The notes under the pieces were generated by a model. It was not told where the DNA came from. It made no database searches and saw nothing but the letters and a program-made list of their open reading frames with translations. From positions 4,953-14,049 of the forward strand of contig DEDQ01000025.1 of NCBI GenBank assembly GCA_002350065.1: a stretch of DNA of 9,097 nucleotides. The letters are read 5' to 3'. This DNA is from Ruminococcus flavefaciens (lineage in GTDB: Bacteria > Bacillota > Clostridia > Oscillospirales > Ruminococcaceae). Made by a program: the position numbers and the translations under genes. Positions 1 through 6,627 of the stretch are shown here, one piece after another (the first letter of the stretch is position 1; every line of letters starts with the position of its first letter).

Positions 1-1
1 A

Positions 2-682
2 TCGGGAGATTTCCAGTACCGCGAGGGCGCTGTTATGTGCAATTTCCTGCTCGCGGACGAGATAAACCGTGCCTCGCCGAAGGTGCAGTCGGCTCTTCTC
101 GAGGCTATGGAGGAGAGACAGATATCCCTCGACGGCGAAACTCACAAGCTCCCGCAGCCCTTCCTCGTAATGGCTACGCAGAACCCCGTCGAGACCTACG
201 GCACGTTCCACCTGCCGGAAGCGCAGATGGACCGCTTTTTCATGAAATTGTCAATGGGATATCCCGTCGCCGAGGAGGAAATGCTTATCCTCGAGCGCAC
301 CGAGATGTACAACCCCATCAATAATATAACCGAGCCCGCAATGACCGTTGACGACATCATCGCTTTACAGGGCGAGGTAAGAAATGTCAGAGTTGACGAA
401 AAGGTCAAGAAGTACATCGTTGAACTCGTCGGCTCGACCCGAAACGACAGAAATGCCACCCTCGGAATCAGCCCGCGCGGAAGCATTGCACTCTACAAGG
501 CGGCAAAGGCTTTCGCCTTCATCTACGAGCGCGATTTCGTTACTCCCGAGGACGTCAAGAGCGCCGCTGTACCTGTTCTCGCGCACCGCATTATCCTCTC
601 GCCGCAGGGCAAGAGCGAATTCGGCACCGGCGAGGCTTACATCAGAAGCGTCATCTCAAGCGCTCCCGTACCGGCAATGTGA
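2..682 (+). CDS. MoxR-family AAA+ ATPase (5' end missing)
   Basis: This is the C-terminal 226 residues of a MoxR AAA+ ATPase, a cytoplasmic chaperone-like ATPase that typically matures or activates a membrane or VWA-like partner. The reading frame is open from base 2, so the gene starts upstream and the Walker A loop lies outside the window. Visible motifs are Walker B (LLADEINRASPK, with the DE pair), followed by the family-typical SALLEAMEERQ helix; sensor 1 (MATQNPVE); the PEAQMDRF arginine-finger segment; and sensor 2 in GISPRGSIALYKAAKAF, followed by the C-terminal lid (EDVKSAAVPVLAHRI). The stop codon overlaps the GTG start of the DUF58 gene by 4 nt, and a transglutaminase gene follows. 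That is the classic MoxR / DUF58 / transglutaminase order, so DUF58 is the likely partner. Family assignment is very secure; the cellular substrate is not known. Confidence 0.96.
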   Translation, partial: SGDFQYREGAVMCNFLLADEINRASPKVQSALLEAMEERQISLDGETHKLPQPFLVMATQNPVETYGTFHLPEAQMDRFFMKLSMGYPVAEEEMLILERTEMYNPINNITEPAMTVDDIIALQGEVRNVRVDEKVKKYIVELVGSTRNDRNATLGISPRGSIALYKAAKAFAFIYERDFVTPEDVKSAAVPVLAHRIILSPQGKSEFGTGEAYIRSVISSAPVPAM

Positions 683-1908
683 ACCATATGGGAAACAAGA
701 ACAAGCAAAAGACATTCACCCTGTTCGGCTCTGACTTCGGCGATAACCTCAAAAGCATCGTCGCTATCCTTGCGGTAGCCTTCCTGCTTTACATCTTCAC
801 CTTCTACATCGACGGCGAAATGGGCGTTATACTCATCGCGTTCATGCTTTTCTCGCCGCTTGTGTCGTTCTTTTTCGTGATGTACTCGCGCGGCAGAGTG
901 AAGGTCAGCTTCGACTGCGACGGCTACGTCAAGAAGGGAAGCCGGCTAAGGGTAAGGGTAACTGTCGAGAAAACGGGACGCTTCCCGCTCGGCATCATTG
1001 AGATAGCTCCACGGGCAAGCGAGTGCTTTGCGCCGATAGACAAGGTGTACAGGCTTTCACTCGCCGGCAAGGACAAAAAGTCCTTTGAATTCGATGTCGA
1101 TGCTCTTGTAGGCGGAAACGGCGAGATATCGCTCGGATACGTTTACTCATGCGGCTTTCTGGGATTCCTGAAGGCTTCTCTCAAAACAGCGCTCCCTCAG
1201 CCCATAAGCGTCGGAGTTATCCCCGATATCCCGAACATCAAGTCAACTTCACAGCTCTTCCGCGCTATCGCCGACGTCGTTCTCACAAGTGACGACGACG
1301 AGGACAACGATACCGCGATGCTGTTCTCAGCCAATACGGCTCCGGGCTATGAGCACCGCGAGTACGTTCACGGCGACCCGCTCAAGCGTGTAAACTGGAA
1401 GCTCTCCTCAAAGAAGGATAAGCTCATGGTCAGGCTCGATGAGGCTGTCGCTTCGGTGCAGCCCATGATAGTCCTCGACCTCTACAGGAGCAGCGCTGCT
1501 GACCCTGCGGACGCTATCGTCCGCGAGGAACGCCTGCTGAGGTCTGTTTTCGGACTTCTTTCGCTGTTCGTGCGTCAGGGCATAGCTTCCACATTCATAT
1601 ACTACGGTGCAGGCGGTGAGGTAGTCGCTGAAAGCGTCGACAACCCCGAATATCCCGAGCAGCTCCTGCTGAAGGTGCTTGCACTGAAAGTCGTTCCTGA
1701 CAGACATATCGACCTGCATATGTACGCCGGTTCGGTATGCGCCTGCGTCATAGCTTCCACTGACTGCTCAGAGGAGGTGGCTGAGGCGGCTAAGGCTGTC
1801 AAGGAAGATGAAAACGTCAGCCTTATCGGAGTCTCTTCCGACAGCCGCAATCTCACGGATATGCCGATGTGGTACCTCGACGGCGACAATAACTTCAAAA
1901 TGGTATAA
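679..1908 (+). CDS. DUF58 membrane protein, MoxR partner
   Basis: A 409-residue membrane protein of the DUF58 family. Two hydrophobic helices (about residues 27-43 and 48-68) form an N-terminal hairpin. A beta-rich middle section follows, then the family signature around residues 222-241: PGYEHREYVHGDP, followed by KRVNWK, which matches the conserved Y..GDP.R.I.W core of DUF58. The C-terminal part resembles a VWA fold, with a MIVLDL strand soon after the signature. The start is taken as GTG at 679, within the GTGA overlap with the moxR stop. ATG at 688 (M4) is equally possible, because neither has a clear Shine-Dalgarno sequence; translation is probably coupled to moxR. DUF58 proteins commonly pair with MoxR ATPases and sit beside transglutaminase genes, as here. 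The biochemical role of the family is not established. Family call secure, exact start uncertain. Confidence 0.93.
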   Translation: MNHMGNKNKQKTFTLFGSDFGDNLKSIVAILAVAFLLYIFTFYIDGEMGVILIAFMLFSPLVSFFFVMYSRGRVKVSFDCDGYVKKGSRLRVRVTVEKTGRFPLGIIEIAPRASECFAPIDKVYRLSLAGKDKKSFEFDVDALVGGNGEISLGYVYSCGFLGFLKASLKTALPQPISVGVIPDIPNIKSTSQLFRAIADVVLTSDDDEDNDTAMLFSANTAPGYEHREYVHGDPLKRVNWKLSSKKDKLMVRLDEAVASVQPMIVLDLYRSSAADPADAIVREERLLRSVFGLLSLFVRQGIASTFIYYGAGGEVVAESVDNPEYPEQLLLKVLALKVVPDRHIDLHMYAGSVCACVIASTDCSEEVAEAAKAVKEDENVSLIGVSSDSRNLTDMPMWYLDGDNNFKMV

Positions 1909-1911
1909 ACA

Positions 1912-4167
1912 ATGACTGATACTGTAAAAAACGAGAAGCGTATCAGAAAGTATCTGCTCAGGACATTCGCCGACCCGGTGCTGCTGTATACAGTGCTGGC
2001 GATGATGTCGATAATGTATCACTACCGCGACAGTCTCGCATTTGCGTACGGAGTCGCCTCGTACATCATCGGCTGGGTGGTGTTCAGGATATTCGATTTT
2101 GTGAACAAGCATCACATCATCGGCTTTCTGGTATGCGTCATACTATATTTAGGCTTCGGCTATGCCGCGAGCTGGGCAATGGAAACCGGCGAGGAGAACT
2201 ACTCCATTACGTGGGGACTATGGTTCTTAACTCCGCAGGACGCCCTCAAGTATAACAAATGGTATACAGTTGCGGTATTCATACTCTTCCTGATATTCAT
2301 GCTCTCGGTCATCTACTACTTCACGAGAGTGCGGTACAGGATATTTATGAATTTCCTCGTGTTCATAATCCCGTTTACCATATACGGCAAGGAATATGAG
2401 AAGATGCCTATCGGATACATCATCGCTCTTGCAGTCGGCTATGTGCTGATGATGGTGATGTTCCGACAGCTCCGCGACAGTGAAAAGACAAGATTTATCG
2501 ACAAGCCCGAGGCGTGGAAGTCGATAGCGGTGTTCGCAGTGCTGTTCGCGCTGTGCTCGTCGCTCTCTCCAAAGCCTGAGATAGAGGCGAACAGAAGCTA
2601 CCTCGAAATGCTCATCGACGCTGACGCATTCACCGATCAGCTCGTTAAGATGATAGAGAGCTTCCGTGAGACCTCCTCCGGAGACCAGTTCCGCGGCAGG
2701 GTGAGCGATAAGCCTGTTTACTACATGGAGGGCGGCGAGCCGATGAGGCTCAAGACCGCGACCTTCTCAACATATGATTATAATTTCGACCAGTGGGAGA
2801 TAAGCGAGCTCGATTCTGAATATCTCGAGGAAGACGAGTTCCCCATCGAGTTCCACAGCGGCAGATGCATCGCAGAGGCTCTGCTCTATGCCGCCGAGTG
2901 CGACAGCGATTTCGCCGAAGAGTACGGACTTACCGGTCTGACCGGCAAAAAGCTCACCATGCCCGAGCTTCAGGAGGCTACTCTCCATTCCGTGACGGAA
3001 GGCGAAACAGTACCTCTTCCGCAGGGCGTGACCTCTTTGAAGAAGACATCGTTCAGGAACCCGCTCAATGTCACCGACAGCGAGGTACTGCTCACTAAGC
3101 GCGACACGCTTTACGGCTTCGATACGTTTACGTTCGAGTATATGCCGCAGAGCTTCTTCAACAGCGACGAGAACCTCAGCATTATCGAAGCGCTAGGCAG
3201 CGTCGACGATTACGACGGCATGATAATGGACGCGTATGAGGTGCTCTACCAAAACGACGCCGATGAATACGGAGAGATACTCTCCGAGAGCTATATCTAT
3301 TACAGCTCCTATACGGCAAACCTGCTCGAATACGGCAGAAAGCCGGGCATCAGACAGCTCGCGAATGAGATAACCGCCGGCCTTGATAACGATTACGAGA
3401 AGGCTAAGGCAATTGAGTGGTATTTCATTCAGCAGGGCTTCACATACGACCGCGATTACCGTAAGGAAAACGGCGAAAACGTCGAGGACTTCCTCTTCAA
3501 GTCGAAAACGGGCGTATGCGTTGAATATGCAACAGCAATGACGCTTCTTGCGCGTGCGGCCGGCATACCTGCCCGCTACTGCGAGGGCTACCTCATGCAG
3601 AACGAGTGGGAGGGCTCGAGCGGCTACGACAAGAACCGCGTATGGACCGGATATTCCATAAGTCCGCGCGACGGTCACGCCTTCCCCGAGCTCTACATCA
3701 GGGGCTGCGGCTGGGTCGCTTTCGAGCCGACAAGGACCGACAGCATCGCTGCTGCAAATTCCGAGAAAAAGGAAACGACCACACATCTGCTCTCAAAGGC
3801 AGGAATGGTACTGCTTGTGGCAGCTCTGATAATGCTGCTGCTCATAATAGTTATGCCTTCCGCTGTACACAGACTGTTCATGCTCGTAAACAGCAGACGC
3901 AGACCCGACAAGGCTGTAGCGGCTGTTATTCACCGCTTATGCAGGCTGTACGGCATTGCAAACGTCAATACTGCCGACGAGGCTGCGGCTTTGATAAGGT
4001 CCGCTTCCGGAGCGGATATATCCGCTGCGGCAGAGCTCTTCAACCGCATGGCATACGGCGGAGCTCAGATGAGCGAAAGCGACAGGGCAAAGGCTATGGA
4101 GGATTATCTGAATGCATACGATGCTCTGAGAGAGAGCAGGAAAATAAAACGCAAAACAGCAAAATAA
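1912..4167 (+). CDS. Membrane transglutaminase-like protein (TgpA/DUF4129-like)
   Basis: A 751-residue membrane protein. About seven N-terminal helices (near residues 22-37, 42-60, 69-88, 118-137, 144-158, 166-184 and 203-219) precede a large, probably extracellular region (220 to about 625). A further helix at 630-649 leads to a cytoplasmic tail (650-751) that resembles DUF4129. The transglutaminase-like core lies at about 486-608. The candidate nucleophile is C536 in KTGVCVEYATAMTLLARAAG, with G-I-P-A-R just after it. The candidate histidine is H589 in DGHAFPELYI, and the third acidic residue is E605 in GWVAFEPT, 16 residues after the histidine. The acid is Glu rather than the Asp of the textbook triad. 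Family members may be transglutaminases, peptidases or amidases, so the reaction is open. Only 3 nt separate it from the DUF58 stop and no good ribosome binding site is visible, which suggests coupled translation. Confidence 0.93.
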   Translation: MTDTVKNEKRIRKYLLRTFADPVLLYTVLAMMSIMYHYRDSLAFAYGVASYIIGWVVFRIFDFVNKHHIIGFLVCVILYLGFGYAASWAMETGEENYSITWGLWFLTPQDALKYNKWYTVAVFILFLIFMLSVIYYFTRVRYRIFMNFLVFIIPFTIYGKEYEKMPIGYIIALAVGYVLMMVMFRQLRDSEKTRFIDKPEAWKSIAVFAVLFALCSSLSPKPEIEANRSYLEMLIDADAFTDQLVKMIESFRETSSGDQFRGRVSDKPVYYMEGGEPMRLKTATFSTYDYNFDQWEISELDSEYLEEDEFPIEFHSGRCIAEALLYAAECDSDFAEEYGLTGLTGKKLTMPELQEATLHSVTEGETVPLPQGVTSLKKTSFRNPLNVTDSEVLLTKRDTLYGFDTFTFEYMPQSFFNSDENLSIIEALGSVDDYDGMIMDAYEVLYQNDADEYGEILSESYIYYSSYTANLLEYGRKPGIRQLANEITAGLDNDYEKAKAIEWYFIQQGFTYDRDYRKENGENVEDFLFKSKTGVCVEYATAMTLLARAAGIPARYCEGYLMQNEWEGSSGYDKNRVWTGYSISPRDGHAFPELYIRGCGWVAFEPTRTDSIAAANSEKKETTTHLLSKAGMVLLVAALIMLLLIIVMPSAVHRLFMLVNSRRRPDKAVAAVIHRLCRLYGIANVNTADEAAALIRSASGADISAAAELFNRMAYGGAQMSESDRAKAMEDYLNAYDALRESRKIKRKTAK

Positions 4168-4189
4168 GAACGAAAAGTTCATCAGGACC

Positions 4190-4194
4190 GGAGG
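4190..4194 (+). promoter_or_regulatory. Ribosome binding site of the dockerin gene
   Basis: GGAGG lies 9 nt before ATG 4204. It fixes this start over internal ATG codons in the signal peptide (M16, M18). The three upstream genes of the trio lack such a site, so this gene seems to have independent, stronger translation initiation within the shared transcript. Confidence 0.8.
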
Positions 4195-4203
4195 TCGAAA
4201 ACA

Positions 4204-5565
4204 ATGGAAAGTCAGAAAGCAAAGAAGCTGCTGAGCTTTATCTCGGCGATGATTATGGCAGTGTGCCTTATGACGGCTGCGATTCCCGAAGCGAAGGCGG
4301 CTTCTGTATACGATGAATACCTGTCGTGGAGCCAGATGGACCCCCGTTGGAGCTCGACTCCGATGGGCGGCGGCGCGACTATAAGAAATTCCGGCTGCCT
4401 GCTCACATCGCTCGCTATCATGGCGATGCATTCTGGCTCGATAGACAGCGCGGCTATGGCGAATCTCGGCATAAGCAGCGTTGAACAGTTCAACCCCGGA
4501 GTTCTCGCAAACGCCTATTCAAGCGTCAACGGCTTCTCGTATGACGGCGCTATCCAGAGCTGGGGCACCGCTCATCAGCTCATGCCGAGCATAACATGGG
4601 GCTGGGACAGCTATTTCGATTCGTCAACAAAGTCCGGATTTATCAGCGAGATAGGCGGACTTATGGCTGATGGCTGGCATATCATCGCAAGAGTGAACGC
4701 TCCCTACGGCGCATACCACTGGGTCTACATCAGAGCCGTTGACAGCAATAACGTCTATATGTGCGACCCCGCTCATGACAGCGATAACCTCTATGACGTC
4801 TATCCCGACGGCATACAGGGCGAATACTGGGCTCTCAAGGGAGCCAGGACTCCCGCACAGAGCGGTAAGCCCGTCGTGACCTATACTCCCGCACTGAATA
4901 TCTCAGTCGAGACCGGCAAGACCTTCTACAGCTACGGCGAGGAGCTCGATATGACTCAGTATACAGCCAAGCTCACAGGCACCGACCCAAAGCTCGGACC
5001 GTGGGAAAAGGCTGCCGAGAAGCTCAGCATCGCAAAGAATGTGAGAGTTGACGCTTCTGCGTATGACCCCTATAATGCGGGAACATACACGATAAAGCTC
5101 TCGGCTGGGACGAGCTATGCGAGCGCTTCCGCATCGTTTGACGTTACAGTTTCGATGCCCGTGGGTGAATACTTCCTTGATTCGCTCGAATCCGTGAATG
5201 TCACCTCCGAGTGCGGCTCCGGCAGAAAAGTGACCGAGCTGAAAAACGGCAACGTGGTTGATATCATCGAGAGCAGGGGCAAATACGGTCTTATCCGCTC
5301 CGACGATATCACAGGCTGGACTGACCTCACAACTCTCGTGCTCTGCGAAGCCGGAGAAAAACACATCGTCGGCGATATCAACGGCGACGGCAGCGTTGAC
5401 AAGTACGACCTCTCGCTGCTGAATACATATCTCAAGGACAAGAAAACGCTTCCCGACGGTATCTCGACTCTTACCGCAGCGGAGCGTGAAGCGGCTGACA
5501 TCGACTGCGACGGCGACCTCGACAATGAGGACGTTCTCATTTTCCTGACCGCTATCCGCGGCTGA
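4204..5565 (+). CDS. Secreted C39-like cysteine peptidase with Ig-like, SH3-like and dockerin domains
   Basis: A 453-residue exported modular protein. Residues 1-32 form a Sec signal peptide with a basic start, a hydrophobic core and an AKA|AS cleavage site. Residues 36-212 resemble the Peptidase_C39_2 papain-like fold: SQMDPRW (Q44, possible oxyanion-hole residue), the nucleophile region IRNSGCLLTSLAI (C65), H172 in YHWVYIRAVD, and D188 in VYMCDPAHD. Residues 229-318 look like a bacterial Ig-like domain, ending in AGTYTIKLSAG and FDVTV. Residues 321-381 resemble an SH3 domain (GKYGLIRSDDITGWTDL). Residues 388-453 are a type I dockerin with two complete calcium loops: DINGDGSVDKYD (391-402) and DIDCDGDLDNED (432-443). 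A dockerin binds a cohesin, so the product probably joins a cellulosome or cell-surface scaffold. Whether C65 cuts proteins or peptidoglycan peptides is not shown. The gene follows the transglutaminase by 36 nt, ends in tandem stops (TGA TAA), and precedes prmA by 31 nt. Confidence 0.9.
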   Translation: MESQKAKKLLSFISAMIMAVCLMTAAIPEAKAASVYDEYLSWSQMDPRWSSTPMGGGATIRNSGCLLTSLAIMAMHSGSIDSAAMANLGISSVEQFNPGVLANAYSSVNGFSYDGAIQSWGTAHQLMPSITWGWDSYFDSSTKSGFISEIGGLMADGWHIIARVNAPYGAYHWVYIRAVDSNNVYMCDPAHDSDNLYDVYPDGIQGEYWALKGARTPAQSGKPVVTYTPALNISVETGKTFYSYGEELDMTQYTAKLTGTDPKLGPWEKAAEKLSIAKNVRVDASAYDPYNAGTYTIKLSAGTSYASASASFDVTVSMPVGEYFLDSLESVNVTSECGSGRKVTELKNGNVVDIIESRGKYGLIRSDDITGWTDLTTLVLCEAGEKHIVGDINGDGSVDKYDLSLLNTYLKDKKTLPDGISTLTAAEREAADIDCDGDLDNEDVLIFLTAIRG

Positions 5566-5596
5566 TAAGCTTTAAAAACAAGGAGGAGCTTCCTGA

Positions 5597-6562
5597 ATGG
5601 AATGGACTGAAGTAAATATTTATACTGCTGCCGAGGGTATTGAGCTGCTGTGTGCAAAGCTCATGGATATCGGCGTGAAAGGCTTTGTTATCAAGGACTC
5701 TGACGATTTCAACGAGTTCCTTGAAAACAAGAACGGTCAGTGGGATTACATCGACGACGACCTCATGGGACTTGCAAGCTGCGAGACCTGCATAACCGTT
5801 TATCTGCCGGGAAATGAACAGGGAGCGGATATGCTGCAGTCCGTGAGGGCTATGCTCGCAGAGATGAAGTCCGGCGACCCCGAGGGCAGATACGGCAGGC
5901 TCGAAGCCGAGCTCGCAAGTATCCGCGAGGAGGATTGGGCTAACAACTGGAAGCAGTATTTCAAGCCCCTCAAAGTCGGCGACAGCCTCGTTATCAAGCC
6001 TTCGTGGGAGGATTATGACGACCTCGGAGAGCGCGTAGTCCTCGAAATTGACCCCGCTTCAAGCTTCGGCACGGGTCAGCACCACACAACGCGCCTCTGC
6101 CTCGAGATACTCGAGGGCTGCGTGAAGGAGGGCGACAGGATACTCGATATGGGCTGCGGAAGCGGTATACTCTCTATCGCGGCGATACTCCTCGGAGCTG
6201 AAAGCGCCGTGGCGGTAGATATCGACGAGAATGCCGCTGCTACGGCAAAGGAGAATGCGCTGAAGAACCATATCCCCGAGGAGAGCTACAAGACCTATTT
6301 CGGCAATATCCTCGCAGACGAGAAGCTTGCTTCCGAAATTGACGGCAAGTATGACATCATAACCGCGAACATCGTTGCCGATGTGCTCATCGCGATGAAG
6401 GACTACTTCGTCCGCTACCTGAAGGACGGCGGATTCCTGATAGTTTCCGGCATCATCGAGGAGCGCATGGAAGAGGTGCTCACGGCGATAGAAGGCGTCG
6501 GATTCACACGTCTCGGCGTAAATCTCAAAGAGGGCTGGGCGGCTGCTCAGTTCGTAAAATGA
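5597..6562 (+). CDS. prmA: Ribosomal protein L11 methyltransferase
   Basis: PrmA uses S-adenosylmethionine to methylate amino groups of ribosomal protein L11 in the cytoplasm. The 321-residue product has the L11-recognition domain at about 1-125, including EEDWANNWKQYFKP (111-124), in the extended form common in Clostridia. The linker motif IDPASSFGTGQHHTT (151-165) follows. The Rossmann methyltransferase domain has motif I ILDMGCGSG (182-190), an acidic residue for the cofactor ribose in VAVDIDENA (205-213), and ITANIVADVL (255-264). The more usual linker form is AFGTGTHxTT; here Q and H replace residues in it, but the frame is intact. The start is supported by a full AGGAGG at 5581-5586, 10 nt upstream. 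In many bacteria prmA is followed by rsmE, but not here; it sits behind the dockerin gene with no terminator between them. Identity is very secure. Confidence 0.97.
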   Translation: MEWTEVNIYTAAEGIELLCAKLMDIGVKGFVIKDSDDFNEFLENKNGQWDYIDDDLMGLASCETCITVYLPGNEQGADMLQSVRAMLAEMKSGDPEGRYGRLEAELASIREEDWANNWKQYFKPLKVGDSLVIKPSWEDYDDLGERVVLEIDPASSFGTGQHHTTRLCLEILEGCVKEGDRILDMGCGSGILSIAAILLGAESAVAVDIDENAAATAKENALKNHIPEESYKTYFGNILADEKLASEIDGKYDIITANIVADVLIAMKDYFVRYLKDGGFLIVSGIIEERMEEVLTAIEGVGFTRLGVNLKEGWAAAQFVK

Positions 6563-6572
6563 ATATATCAGA

Positions 6573-6585
6573 CCCGCATCGCGGG
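6573..6585 (+). repeat. Short GC hairpin after prmA
   Basis: CCCGC and GCGGG form a perfect 5-bp stem around a 3-nt ATC loop, 10 nt after the prmA stop. The sequence after it is AT-rich but has no run of T, so it is not a convincing intrinsic terminator. It may be a transcript-stabilising or attenuating hairpin. Confidence 0.4.
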
Positions 6586-6595
6586 ACTGTAAATA

Positions 6596-6601
6596 TATAA
6601 T
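6596..6601 (+). promoter_or_regulatory. Possible -10 promoter box
   Basis: A perfect TATAAT lies in the AT-rich 65-nt spacer between prmA and the next gene, 27 nt before its ATG. No convincing TTGACA-like -35 box occurs 16-18 nt upstream, where the hairpin stem lies instead, and there is no extended -10 TG. A promoter here would let the downstream gene be expressed apart from the operon, but AT-rich spacers often contain this hexamer by chance. Confidence 0.3.
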
Positions 6602-6627
6602 CATTATTAACAAGGAGAATAGTAACC

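Noticed and set aside
4168..4180. GAAC/GTTC mini-hairpin between the transglutaminase and dockerin genes
   Set aside because: Only four weak pairs around a GAAAA loop and no T run; too weak to call a terminator.
3606..4316. Open frame of 236 codons on the + strand
   Set aside because: It overlaps the transglutaminase gene in another frame; its Arg/Ser/Gln-rich translation has no domain sense and it runs into the dockerin gene.
6059..6613. Open frame of 184 codons on the - strand
   Set aside because: It lies mostly antisense to prmA, which has clear motifs; no ribosome site or recognisable domain.
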